Below are positions 44,585 through 53,512 of a stretch of DNA of 64,000 nt, piece after piece. Source of the DNA: JBDHXE01 sp035445085. Its GTDB lineage: Bacteria; Bacteroidota; Ignavibacteria; Kapaibacteriales; UBA2268. Location of the stretch: positions 62,001 to 126,000 of the forward strand of contig DAOMQA010000001.1 in NCBI GenBank assembly GCA_035445085.1, in the 5' to 3' direction. A program made the position numbers and the translations under genes. Numbering within the stretch: the first letter of the stretch is position 1; each line of letters begins with the position of its first letter. Under the pieces are notes generated by a model. The model searched no databases. It was given only the letters and a program-made list of their open reading frames with translations, and was not told the DNA's origin.

Positions 44585-44637
44585 TAGCTTGTTTAGTTTG
44601 ATTTGATTAAAATATAATAAAGAATTATAAGCAAAGA

Positions 44638-47379
44638 ATGGCAAAGAAAAAAATAGTTAATATAGAGAAAAACAAAGAACAAGACAATAAAGTAGCTCTA
44701 TTAGAAAATGCTCAAATTGATAAGATGGAAGCAAAAGAAGCATCTAATTCATTAGATGTTCCTAACAAAGAAGTAAAGTCAAAAGATACGAAACAAATAA
44801 ACAAGAAAAAGCAAAATAAACATAAAAAAATTGACCAAACTATATCTGAAAATATAAATATTGTAGTACAAGAAAAACAGCTATCTCAACCAACAAATGA
44901 GCTTAATAAAGTCCAAGTAGTATCTGAAGGTTCGCTTGCTAAGAAAGAAACTACAAATAAAAATAAGGAAGTTATTTCAAAACCTCTAAAAACATCTAAA
45001 GTAGAAGAGAGTGGAGCCGTTGATATAAAAACAAATGAAGAAAAAATTACTCAAGCCAAAAATGATACTTTACTTAATGAAAGTAAAGTAATGAGTCCAG
45101 AGCAAAACACTAAAAAAGTTGCTACACCAAAACCTGGATTAAATAAACTAAATAAACATAAAAAAGTAAATAAAGCAATAAAACAAAGCGAATCTGACAG
45201 GGGCAAAGTAGATAAAGCTCAACTTGAGAATAATACAACGGATCCTAGTGCGATTGGTGTAGATATAGTTATATCAGAAAAAAGTACAACTACTTATAGC
45301 CCTGATGACAACAATAAACAAGTCATACCTCAAGGTATACAACAAAACGATAATCAAATAAATCTCAAAGAGGTAAAGAGGCACAAGCAAAAGCGAGGTA
45401 AAGACAAAGATAGAAGCAAGAAACAACATAGTGTGCTTTTAAATGTAGCTAATGAACAAGATAAAGCTAACGATGAGATTAGTGATAAAAATATTATTAT
45501 GTTAGATTTAAGTAATTTGGCGAAAAATCAAAATACTAAGGATAACTATACTGAAGTTAAGCAAGGCAACAAACAAGAATTAGGAAACGATAAACAAAAT
45601 AAACATAAGAAAGCCATTAATAACAAAGCGATCAAGCAAAATGAACAAGATAAGCAGAATACTAAGAATGAAAATGCTACTAAGGTCGATTTAAGTAATT
45701 TGGCGAAAAATCAAAATACTAAGGATAACTATACTGAAGTTAAGCAAGGCAACAAACAAGAATTAGGAAACGATAAACAAAATAAACATAAGAAAGCCAT
45801 TAATAACAAAGCGATCAAGCAAAATGAACAAGGCAATACAAGTTCACTTAAAGCATCTCCAATTGCTGAAAAACCTTTAAAAATTGAGCCTCCAAAGAAA
45901 GTAAAGCAAATAGTTCCTGAAATTGTAATAACAATTAACCCAAAGAAGCAACTTACAAAAGAGCAAGAAAAAAATCCTCTTATACAAAATTTCTTCCAGA
46001 AATTAGAACACTTTCTTAGAATGGAAGTTCAGATAGAGAAGGGCCAGAGGTTACTGGTAGCAATGAGTGGGGGCGTAGATTCTTCAGTGCTTTTTGATGC
46101 TTTATCAGTTCTATCTATGAAGATGAAATTTGTTATTTATGTATTGCATTTCAACCATAAACTTAGAGGTTTATCTTCAGAAAGAGATGAAAAATTGGTC
46201 AATCAGCTTTCCAAAGATTATAATGTTCAATACTTTAATGCTTCAGGCAATGTAAAGCAATATGCTGAAAAAAATTCACTTAGTATAGAATATGCAGCGC
46301 GACAATTAAGATATAATTTCTTTGAAAAAGTAGCGCGTACTTTAAGTGCTAACTTTGTTGCTACCGCACACACTGCCGATGATAACGCCGAAACATTTTT
46401 CTTAAATTTATTTAGGGGCTCTGGTTTAACAGGATTATCTGGTATACCTTCAAAAAGGAACTTAGTAAAAAATGTGATGATGATACGCCCTTTAATTAGC
46501 TTTCGCAAAAAAGACTTAATTGAATATGCCAAATTAAGAAAGCTACGTTGGTTTGAAGATGAAACTAATTCGCTATTAAACTATACTCGAAATAAAATCA
46601 GACTTTCACTAATTCCAAGATTGGAAGAAGAATTTAATCCTTCTATTACCGATATAATTAATCAGACAACGCGCCTAATGAGCGGCGCCGATAGATTGAT
46701 TAGAGATATAGTTAAGAAAAATTACCCATTAGTAGTAGAAGAAGCATCGCAAGAAAAATTTACTATAAAAATACCTATGTTAATGGCTAATGAAGAATTT
46801 ATTCAAGGGGAGATTATTCAACATCTTTGGCTAAAATATTTTAGACTTCAACCATTACCTATGCAAACAATAATGAGGATACTTAATTTACACAATAGCC
46901 AAAGTGGCGCAATATGTGAAATTAATTCCTTATACTTTGTTCTTAGGGATAGAAATAATTTAATATTTTCTAAGAGGCAATACGAGGAGAACATAAAACT
47001 CTTAATAAATGTGCCGGGTAAATTCTTTATAGGCAGATATAGAATTGAGTTTAGTGAAATAGATAGGACCGATATAGTTTTTGATGACAATCCTAATATT
47101 GAATACTTTGATATATCAATTAAAGATTCATTTTTAGAGGTTAGGAATTGGCTTTTAGGCGACTCCTTCCAGCCATTGGGTATGAAGGGAGAGATGAAAA
47201 TTAGTGATTTTCTTATTAATGAGAAGATACCAGTAACTGAAAAAGCCAGCGTTATTGTTTTAACAAATAAAACGGAAATAATATGGGTTGTTGGTAAGAG
47301 AATATCTGATAAATTTAAAATTAAAAAGAATGCTAACAAGGTAGTAAAGGCTGTTCTGATAAAAAACGACAAGAGGTAA
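44638..47379 (+). CDS. tilS: tRNA(Ile)-lysidine synthase with a 450-residue low-complexity N-terminal extension
   Basis: TilS places lysidine on C34 of tRNA-Ile(CAU). The enzyme starts near residue 455: the PP-loop SGGVDSS lies at 477-483, then VIYVLHFNHKLRG, IEYAARQLRYNFF, TAHTADDNAETFFLNLFRGSGLTGLSGIP, and WFEDETN with RNKIR. The C-terminal TilS domain (LGDSFQPLGMKGEMKISDFLINEKIP) is present. Normal TilS is about 430-460 residues; here residues 1-450 are Lys/Asn/Gln-rich, with repeated QNKHKK and an exact 48-residue duplication at period 61. The frame is unbroken from 44638, so the extension is coding; it is surely disordered and positively charged. The weak ribosome site leaves a later start possible. 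Confidence 0.92.
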   Translation: MAKKKIVNIEKNKEQDNKVALLENAQIDKMEAKEASNSLDVPNKEVKSKDTKQINKKKQNKHKKIDQTISENINIVVQEKQLSQPTNELNKVQVVSEGSLAKKETTNKNKEVISKPLKTSKVEESGAVDIKTNEEKITQAKNDTLLNESKVMSPEQNTKKVATPKPGLNKLNKHKKVNKAIKQSESDRGKVDKAQLENNTTDPSAIGVDIVISEKSTTTYSPDDNNKQVIPQGIQQNDNQINLKEVKRHKQKRGKDKDRSKKQHSVLLNVANEQDKANDEISDKNIIMLDLSNLAKNQNTKDNYTEVKQGNKQELGNDKQNKHKKAINNKAIKQNEQDKQNTKNENATKVDLSNLAKNQNTKDNYTEVKQGNKQELGNDKQNKHKKAINNKAIKQNEQGNTSSLKASPIAEKPLKIEPPKKVKQIVPEIVITINPKKQLTKEQEKNPLIQNFFQKLEHFLRMEVQIEKGQRLLVAMSGGVDSSVLFDALSVLSMKMKFVIYVLHFNHKLRGLSSERDEKLVNQLSKDYNVQYFNASGNVKQYAEKNSLSIEYAARQLRYNFFEKVARTLSANFVATAHTADDNAETFFLNLFRGSGLTGLSGIPSKRNLVKNVMMIRPLISFRKKDLIEYAKLRKLRWFEDETNSLLNYTRNKIRLSLIPRLEEEFNPSITDIINQTTRLMSGADRLIRDIVKKNYPLVVEEASQEKFTIKIPMLMANEEFIQGEIIQHLWLKYFRLQPLPMQTIMRILNLHNSQSGAICEINSLYFVLRDRNNLIFSKRQYEENIKLLINVPGKFFIGRYRIEFSEIDRTDIVFDDNPNIEYFDISIKDSFLEVRNWLLGDSFQPLGMKGEMKISDFLINEKIPVTEKASVIVLTNKTEIIWVVGKRISDKFKIKKNANKVVKAVLIKNDKR
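45505..45832 (+). repeat. Two exact 145-bp direct repeats inside tilS
   Basis: Bases 45505-45649 and 45688-45832 are identical as far as I can compare, with period 183 (61 codons), so the frame is kept. They encode DLSNLAKNQNTKDNYTEVK and following residues to KQNEQ. Exact identity suggests a recent duplication. Confidence 0.92.
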
Positions 47380-47396
47380 AACAATAAAATATCTGA

Positions 47397-47945
47397 ATGG
47401 CAAAAGAAATAATTAATATCAAAGATAAATCATTTAAAATATTTATTGAAGAAGCTAAAATCAAAGTAAAAGTTAAAGAATTAGCAGAAAGAATAAATAA
47501 AGACTATGAAGGTAAAAGCCCCATAATATTGGTAGTATTACGTGGGGCTTTAATCTTTGGAGCTGATTTATTTAAAGAATTAAATTATCAATTTAAACTT
47601 TCTATTATAAGTGCTAAAAGCTATCACGGAGAATTAGAAAGCAGTGGTGAAGTCAAAGTTCATTTTTTTGATAGTACGTTTGAGAACAAAGATATAATCA
47701 TTGTTGAAGATATTGTAGATACAGGTCAAACTATCTTTGAATTAGTTCATAAATTAAAATTATTCAACCCTAATTCTATCGAAGTAGCTTCTTTTCTATC
47801 CAAACCAAACTCCCGCAAAAAGGACGTAAATATTAAATATTTGGGTTACGAAATACCAAATTATTTTGTAATTGGGTATGGTTTAGATTATGATGAACAA
47901 GGTCGTGGACTGAAAGATATATATAGTTTAGATACAAATAAGTAA
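47397..47945 (+). CDS. hpt: Hypoxanthine phosphoribosyltransferase
   Basis: The 182-residue protein salvages hypoxanthine/guanine to IMP/GMP. Motifs are ILVVLRGALIFGADL (flexible loop start), the PRPP site IIIVEDIVDTGQTI, and the base-binding NYFVIGYGLDYDEQGRGLKDIY. Length and motifs are normal. It lies 17 bases from tilS, as the tilS-hpt pair found before ftsH in many bacteria. Here ftsH follows only 6 kb later at 53790. Confidence 0.96.
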   Translation: MAKEIINIKDKSFKIFIEEAKIKVKVKELAERINKDYEGKSPIILVVLRGALIFGADLFKELNYQFKLSIISAKSYHGELESSGEVKVHFFDSTFENKDIIIVEDIVDTGQTIFELVHKLKLFNPNSIEVASFLSKPNSRKKDVNIKYLGYEIPNYFVIGYGLDYDEQGRGLKDIYSLDTNK

Positions 47946-48140
47946 TTCTAAGCCTACGGCGTAAATTGTTCTTTTGTTGGCGTCGCACCTTTATCAGATT
48001 TCATTAAGCCTTTGCTGTTATTAAAAAATATCTAAGTATCTTATGCGGTTGATTTTGTAATATCATTTAGTCATTTGTTGCAAAGATATTTTTGTATTCT
48101 ATGCTTAGTAATAACATTATATAAAGTGAATGTGAAATGA

Positions 48141-48174
48141 TAAGGGGACTCTTTCAATCAAATAAGCCCCCTTA
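48141..48174 (-). terminator. Weak hairpin after the secreted protein gene
   Basis: TAAGGGG (48141-48147) pairs with CCCCTTA (48168-48174), a 7-bp stem with a 20-base loop, 21 bases past the stop of the minus-strand gene at 48195. There is no clean T-tract. The rest of 47946-48194 shows no gene. Confidence 0.35.
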
Positions 48175-48194
48175 GCTTATGAAGTAAATTAGCA

Positions 48195-48851
48195 CTAATT
48201 ATTAGCTGTAATAAACTTGGTATGTACCAAATTAGTACTTGGCGATAAATATTCAAATCCAACTAACTGATTATTTCTATCAATGTCTCTAATTTCTTTG
48301 AGATAAGATATTGAATTGCTAAATATTTGCTTGTATGATAATTCTTGTTGTAGATAATTTGATGCAAAGTCATCTTTGGTATCTAATGATATTAGATACG
48401 ATAAGGTAACTTTGAAGCCTTCCGGGTTAAATACGAGGTTATTAGAACCATAAATGTAAGCAATAGCCTGGTTAAGTCCGGGCACTCTTAGTTCAACTAA
48501 AAATTCATTTTTACCATTTAATGAATCGCGATTCTTAAACAATAAGTGTATTTGCAAACCACTAAGTGGATAGTATATCGAATCGTATTTAACAAAATGA
48601 AATGGTGCAAAAAATTCCTTTTGTATATTATAGTCAGTAATGTCATCAACTGTAGAGTTGCAATAAAACGAAAAAACATGAGTATATTTCAGTGAGTCCG
48701 CTTGGTCGCCTGAAATAAAGGCAAAATTATCATAGTGCAACGTAACGTCGGAAGTATCGCAGTTGCCCATAATATTAATATAAGACTGAGACCAAGAATA
48801 TTGACTAACTACAATTAGCAATACTAAAACTAAATTCCTTAGATTTTTCAT
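48195..48851 (-). CDS. Hypothetical secreted protein
   Basis: The 218-residue protein has a signal peptide (NLRNLVLVLLIVVSQYSWSQ). The mature part is beta-rich with no motif I recognise: NIMGNCDTSDVTLHYDNFAFISGDQADSLKYTHVFSFYCNS, LVELRVPGLNQAIAYIYGSN. It has no T9SS sorting domain at its end (FEYLSPSTNLVHTKFITANN). It lies 12 bases from the T9SS gene at 48864 and is likely cotranscribed with it, so it may be a periplasmic or outer-membrane partner. Confidence 0.72.
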   Translation of the reverse strand: MKNLRNLVLVLLIVVSQYSWSQSYINIMGNCDTSDVTLHYDNFAFISGDQADSLKYTHVFSFYCNSTVDDITDYNIQKEFFAPFHFVKYDSIYYPLSGLQIHLLFKNRDSLNGKNEFLVELRVPGLNQAIAYIYGSNNLVFNPEGFKVTLSYLISLDTKDDFASNYLQQELSYKQIFSNSISYLKEIRDIDRNNQLVGFEYLSPSTNLVHTKFITANN

Positions 48852-48863
48852 ATAAAGGCTCCC

Positions 48864-49358
48864 TTAATTGTTAATTAAAACTTTTTTATTAAATACTATT
48901 CTTCTATCCTGCTGTAAGATAATAATATAAACACCGCTATGATTTATTTTATTTAAATCATATTTAAAATTTCGTTGATAAACATCCATATCATCTATTT
49001 TATTGCCAAGTAAATTCCAAATAGTTAAATTTAATTTATTCGGATAATTGTCATTTAACTGTTCTATGAATAAATTTCCACTTTTAACTTGAATATCAAT
49101 ATCGTTGTTGCTAATCAAAGTATTTTCTACAATCTGCTTTGTTTCCCAAAAGCACTTCTTATAGACTAGTTTGCCGTCATAGTAACCCCATATACAGTCC
49201 CATCCTCCATTGCCATTTGTATCTACATAATACTTTACAACTGTCTTCCCATTTATTACACCAACTACCTTTTTAATTACTTTTGGTTTTGAGTACAATG
49301 ATATATATGATGCAAATGATAAAAATAATACAACTATTATAATTCTTAAAAAACTCAT
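48864..49358 (-). CDS. Small T9SS-secreted protein
   Basis: The 164-residue protein begins with a signal peptide (SFLRIIIVVLFLSFASYISLYS). A short body follows (VVGVINGKTVVKYYVDTNGNGGWDCIWGYYDGKLVYKKCF), and about 75 C-terminal residues form a type A sorting domain (LTIWNLLGNKIDDMDV, SGVYIIILQQDRRIVFNKKVLI). The cargo is only about 60 residues, a single small domain with Gly/Trp. A ribosome site AGGAGAGA precedes the ATG. The octamer repeat and scaffold gap lie 130-290 bases upstream. Confidence 0.8.
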   Translation of the reverse strand: MSFLRIIIVVLFLSFASYISLYSKPKVIKKVVGVINGKTVVKYYVDTNGNGGWDCIWGYYDGKLVYKKCFWETKQIVENTLISNNDIDIQVKSGNLFIEQLNDNYPNKLNLTIWNLLGNKIDDMDVYQRNFKYDLNKINHSGVYIIILQQDRRIVFNKKVLINN

Positions 49359-49486
49359 TTATTATCTCTCCTATTTATTAAAAAATATTATTAAATTCAT
49401 TCTGTAATATATTTTTAATTTAAATTGTGGGACAACGAGGTTTAATAGTGTATTCAAGTATATATTTGCGTATATGGTTATAGATG

Positions 49487-49586
49487 NNNNNNNNNNNNNN
49501 NNNNNNNNNNNNNNNNNNNNNNNNNNNNNNNNNNNNNNNNNNNNNNNNNNNNNNNNNNNNNNNNNNNNNNNNNNNNNNNNNNNNNN
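49487..49586. other. Assembly gap (100 N)
   Basis: Exactly 100 N mark a scaffold join of unknown true length. It starts immediately next to the octamer repeat, which probably caused the assembly break. Confidence 0.99.
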
Positions 49587-49649
49587 TATTTGTGTATTTG
49601 TGTATTTGTGTATTTGTGTATTTGTGTATTTGTGTATTTGTGTATTTGT
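49587..49649 (-). repeat. Octamer tandem repeat (TATTTGTG, about 7.9 copies to the gap)
   Basis: Seven exact copies of TATTTGTG and one copy short of a base abut the N gap, so the total number is unknown. It differs from the unit at 15997 by one base (TATTGGTG), and on the minus strand it encodes TNTQIHKY. It lies upstream of the minus-strand T9SS gene at 48864. Confidence 0.95.
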
Positions 49650-49827
49650 CATAAAAGTACACAAAGTATTTTTCTCTACTATATTAAAAATTAGAGCTTT
49701 AAGATTTCTTTTAATATTTTCTAAATCAATTTTATTCATATTATAAAATATAACTTATACAATCGTAAAATTACGTTTTTTTTACAATATTTCAAAATAT
49801 TATTTTAAGATTTTATTAAATTTATTT

Positions 49828-51972
49828 TCAATCCAAATTTATGATGTATCTCCTTCTAAATTCGTTATTTACATATTCTTGAATAAAATATATACCACGA
49901 GATAAATTACTCGGATTTTTGTCTATTGTACCTACGAATACCTCCGAGCCATCTAAATCGAATATTCTGAACACGATGTTACTATTACTTGAGTTCTTAT
50001 TTAAATAATCTTTTAAATCTTGTTTAATAATCAATCGCAATTCTACTTCACACTTACTATTTATATCATTTAAATTATCCTTTATATAGTACTTCAAATC
50101 AGAGCTGTATGTACGATTACACAAGTCTTTAATAATAAGCTTATCGGCAATATAATTAAAATAAGTAGTAGAATACACACAAAAAGGTATCGTAGTGTCT
50201 TTCTTAGCTTCCAAAGTAATATAATAGAAAGATGGTGGAATAGATATTTTACTATTATCTTCAAAATATAATGAAAAGTTACTTGTGTATTTACTTCGAT
50301 TTGTTATCTGTATCGAGTCACATATATTTTGCAAGTAATAAATAGTATCGTGGGAAGATTTTAGAGTAAAAGATAGATCAAAACCTTGCAACAGCATAGT
50401 ATCTACTCTTTGGTAGCCTTTTATATCCTTAGTGTAAATTATTGCAAAGCCATCTTTCTTCTCATCTTTTAATTCGACTTTAATTTTAATTAACTTTTCA
50501 CCTTTCATAAATGGGTTAATACTTACGTTTGCATTATTAGATTCTATGATTTCTACAGTATCTATACCTGAATCATACTCTTTGTTGTCTGTAATTTCAA
50601 GTTGAGTAGAGCAGTCTTCAACTGTATTTAATTGTGGTTGATTCGAATCCATAATCTTTTCTAACATACGTATTGCATTAGTGCCACCTGAATAACCATA
50701 TCCTATTATAGTACCGTATCCATATACATTTAAAGAAAATGTATTATTCGAATTTATCTTATGAAATCCACTTGAAACCCTAATAGATGCCCACCATAAA
50801 TTAGAGTTAGGTATTTGATTAAATGTTGCTTGATTAATATTTTGACCATCTAGCGATAGACTCTCTAACCCTTCATAAGGTATGATAATATCAACCCAAT
50901 GTTCTGTAAATTCATCGAGTTCGTAATTATAAAATGAATACTTATTTCGCCATTGCTCTTTTGGAGTATTGTAAATTAAAAATGGGTCTCCTTTGCTATT
51001 AGTAAGCCTTGCAGATTTACCATATTGAGCGAATAAAACTGGCTTATTAGCTATTGCTTGAAATGGAACATTACTTTTGTATTCTATATATTCAGATTTA
51101 TTTATTATTGTATCAATATGAGCGATTTTTAATACTGTAGAATCAAATGCACTAACTACTCTAACTAATACTGAGCTTTTCTCGTAAGGGAATTGGGCTG
51201 GCGTAAAGTAACACTCTTGTCCTAATAGACTTGTCGGTATAGCTTGCTCTATAATATAGTCTAGATAGCCCGATGTAATTGGTATCGACGTTCTTTGATG
51301 TGAGGCAAAAACAGATACGGGGTAATTAGAAGAAATTAAAGAACCCGTAAAATCAGAGTTTATAACTTCGTTTGCCGATAAGATTAAGACCTCACCTTTA
51401 TCCAAATATATATTTTGATTATTTAATAATCCAATAATTGAATCTTGTAATTTTACTTTTGTATTAATATGAATCTTTGTGCTGTCGTGTATTCCTACAA
51501 TGGATAATTGGGCTAAATTTAATGTATCTCTATTACTAATATTTGCAACTATGTAATTAGTATCCATCATATCAATAGGCAAAGCGAGATAAGCTTCTGT
51601 AGAAAACTTTGTTTTTGACAATGCAATAACTGATATGTTAATATTAGAGCTAATTAGTATCGAATTTTGTTCAATTCCATTGTTAGTACTAAGTTCATAT
51701 TTAGGGTCTATTTTTACATTGATAGCTTGCTTAGCTGGTATACCAATTTGTATAGTTTTTCCATCAATATAAGTATAAATCTGTGCAGATGCAACTGAAT
51801 CATTATCATTAATCAACGATAGATTTAAAAATGCCCCCACTTTTTCGGAATCATCGTTTTTAGGAAAGCATATAGCAAATTCTTTCCCCTCATTATTCAT
51901 CTGTGAAAATATTGGTATTGTAATTAGAGCTTCAACAAGTAACAATCCCAAAAAGAACTGTATTAATTTCAT
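49828..51972 (-). CDS. T9SS-secreted protein with IgGFc-binding-like N-terminal domain
   Basis: The 714-residue protein has a signal peptide (LIQFFLGLLLVEALITIPIFSQ). The N-terminal 430 residues show the IgGFc_binding pattern: GKEFAICFPKND, SNINISVIALSKTKFSTEAYLALPIDMMDTNYIVAN, IVGIHDSTKIHI, GSLISSNYPVSVFASHQRTSIP and YGYSGGTNAI. A beta-rich middle and a type A sorting domain follow (VFRIFDLDGSEVFVG to RGIYFIQEYVNNEFRRRYIINLD). The domain name comes from mucin-like animal proteins; in bacteria it marks adhesin-like surface proteins. It lies 4 bases from the T9SS gene at 51977. Confidence 0.8.
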   Translation of the reverse strand: MKLIQFFLGLLLVEALITIPIFSQMNNEGKEFAICFPKNDDSEKVGAFLNLSLINDNDSVASAQIYTYIDGKTIQIGIPAKQAINVKIDPKYELSTNNGIEQNSILISSNINISVIALSKTKFSTEAYLALPIDMMDTNYIVANISNRDTLNLAQLSIVGIHDSTKIHINTKVKLQDSIIGLLNNQNIYLDKGEVLILSANEVINSDFTGSLISSNYPVSVFASHQRTSIPITSGYLDYIIEQAIPTSLLGQECYFTPAQFPYEKSSVLVRVVSAFDSTVLKIAHIDTIINKSEYIEYKSNVPFQAIANKPVLFAQYGKSARLTNSKGDPFLIYNTPKEQWRNKYSFYNYELDEFTEHWVDIIIPYEGLESLSLDGQNINQATFNQIPNSNLWWASIRVSSGFHKINSNNTFSLNVYGYGTIIGYGYSGGTNAIRMLEKIMDSNQPQLNTVEDCSTQLEITDNKEYDSGIDTVEIIESNNANVSINPFMKGEKLIKIKVELKDEKKDGFAIIYTKDIKGYQRVDTMLLQGFDLSFTLKSSHDTIYYLQNICDSIQITNRSKYTSNFSLYFEDNSKISIPPSFYYITLEAKKDTTIPFCVYSTTYFNYIADKLIIKDLCNRTYSSDLKYYIKDNLNDINSKCEVELRLIIKQDLKDYLNKNSSNSNIVFRIFDLDGSEVFVGTIDKNPSNLSRGIYFIQEYVNNEFRRRYIINLD

Positions 51973-51976
51973 ATAT

Positions 51977-53404
51977 TTATCTTGATATAACTATTGATGA
52001 TTTAATTAATTTACCATCGTTTAATTTTATCAAAACAAAGTAATTGCCAATATTAAAGTTAGTTGTATTAATATCAAATAAGGAACTGGATATTGAACCA
52101 GAATCATACACCTTTTCCCCGATGTAATTATATATATCAATATTATCAATCAAATTAAAATTATCGTTATCAAGTAAAAAGCTAATTTTCTCATTAGCTG
52201 GATTTGGAAATATCTTAATTGGATTACGAACTTCTATATCTTGCCTAATATCAGTATTTTTTAATATATTAATGCTTACGTCTACACATCTGGTAAGTGT
52301 CTCACCATTAAATTTGCGAAAATCTACACAAATTTGAGCTTCTCTTGCCCCTTCTGATGCTGCTTTGAATAATATTTCAAAATTATTAATTTCATCCTTG
52401 CTTAGATTAATAGGGAATTTATATATGCTCGTATCTAAACTTAACTCTTCAAAATTTTGTTCTTGCTTGAAATACACAGAATCAATTATATAATCCTGCA
52501 TAGCGCAAGTCATCACTTGTAAACGCCTTTTGCTAACATCTTGGGGGTACATAATAAACATCCTATCAAAAAGTACAACTCTCCCTTCTTCATCTAAAGG
52601 TCTATAATGTACAATAGTAGAGTCTTCGGCAGTAAAATTTGTATTTTTACCATCAAGTGTTGTCGCAAAAAACTTTACTTTTGCTAAAGATCTCTCAAAC
52701 TTTTTAAAATCAAATTTAAAATAATATCGAATAAATGAATTTTGTTCTACTATATCTGTACTATTACCATTATCATCAAGCAATCCAATTTCTGTTAAAT
52801 TTTCGCCATCTATATCAACATTTACAGAATCAATCCTCACTTTAGAGCTTGTATTATTAATCAAAGTTACTGCATATTCATCGCTCAAATATTTAGAGCC
52901 AGCAGGGCAGAAATAAAAATCATATTTGAAGCCAAAAGCCTCGAGCCCCACACTTTCTACAGAACGTGCGTATAATAATATCGAATCTTCTATGACTGTT
53001 TTTTCATTAGCTTTACGATAAAAAATGATTAGAGTTTTACTAAGTTTCTTTCCACTTTTGCTTGTACTATCGACATAGTATGAATCATAAGCCAAACTAA
53101 AATTAAATGATTTATTTGCTGTAATTGGTAAAGGTCCATTAACGTATTTATAAGCATAACCTGTAACTAAAGAAATATTATTCGCAATTGAATTTGGGTA
53201 GTTATTACGTGCAATCATGTGCTCTATGACATAGTCTTCGTTACTATTATTAATAAATTGTAAGTTGAGCATTTTGATATATGGCATAGAACTATTGCCA
53301 ACAGGGACATCCCCAAAATCAAAAGATTTTGGAAAGCTAATATCATCCGCATAACAAAAAAGGTTGGTAGTTAATATTAACAATATACCACATATATTTT
53401 TCAT
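51977..53404 (-). CDS. T9SS-secreted Ig-like domain protein
   Basis: The 475-residue protein starts with a signal peptide (NICGILLILTTNLFCYADD). ASPM/SPD-2/Hydin-like beta-sandwich features open it (SFDFGDVPVGNSSMPYIKMLNLQFINNSNEDYVIE), and further beta domains and a type A sorting domain (IFPNPANEKISFLLD, IDIYNYIGEKVYDSG, IGNYFVLIKLNDGKLIKSSIVISR) follow. AAAGGA lies about 8 bases before the ATG. A 55-base pentamer repeat lies 40 bases upstream. It and the gene at 49828 form an operon. Confidence 0.82.
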   Translation of the reverse strand: MKNICGILLILTTNLFCYADDISFPKSFDFGDVPVGNSSMPYIKMLNLQFINNSNEDYVIEHMIARNNYPNSIANNISLVTGYAYKYVNGPLPITANKSFNFSLAYDSYYVDSTSKSGKKLSKTLIIFYRKANEKTVIEDSILLYARSVESVGLEAFGFKYDFYFCPAGSKYLSDEYAVTLINNTSSKVRIDSVNVDIDGENLTEIGLLDDNGNSTDIVEQNSFIRYYFKFDFKKFERSLAKVKFFATTLDGKNTNFTAEDSTIVHYRPLDEEGRVVLFDRMFIMYPQDVSKRRLQVMTCAMQDYIIDSVYFKQEQNFEELSLDTSIYKFPINLSKDEINNFEILFKAASEGAREAQICVDFRKFNGETLTRCVDVSINILKNTDIRQDIEVRNPIKIFPNPANEKISFLLDNDNFNLIDNIDIYNYIGEKVYDSGSISSSLFDINTTNFNIGNYFVLIKLNDGKLIKSSIVISR

Positions 53405-53428
53405 AAGGCATTCCTTTTACTATCAACA

Positions 53429-53512
53429 TTAGTAAGATAATATACTGAACTGAACTGAACTGAACTGAACTGAACTGAACTGAACTGAACTGAACTGATA
53501 CGGTTTTTTCAT
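53429..53512 (-). other. Short frame across the pentamer repeat, in frame with the T9SS start but stopped
   Basis: ATG at 53512, with AGGAT upstream, reads MKKPYQFSS and repeats QFSSV to TAA at 53429-53431. It is in the same frame as the T9SS gene ATG (108 bases away), but the stop separates them. In a second frame the reading would end at TGA overlapping the gene ATG. It may be a uORF whose end depends on repeat number. Confidence 0.3.
53444..53498. repeat. Pentamer tandem repeat (ACTGA, 11 copies)
   Basis: Eleven exact copies of ACTGA (55 bases) lie 40 bases upstream of the minus-strand T9SS gene at 51977, in its leader or promoter. Copy number may vary by slippage. Confidence 0.97.

Larger units (their letters stand above)
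49359..49827. other. Intergenic region with scaffold gap and octamer repeat
   Basis: The 469 bases hold no supportable gene. They contain AT-rich sequence, 100 N at 49487-49586, the octamer tract 49587-49649, and a minus-strand frame from ATG 49739 that runs into the repeat and the gap. Promoters for 48864 must lie here or beyond the gap, but cannot be defined. Confidence 0.7.

Noticed and set aside
49371..49739. Minus-strand 122-residue frame across the octamer repeat and N gap
   Set aside because: It includes 100 N of unknown true length and a simple repeat, and its start has no ribosome site. The peptide after the gap shows no protein-like pattern.
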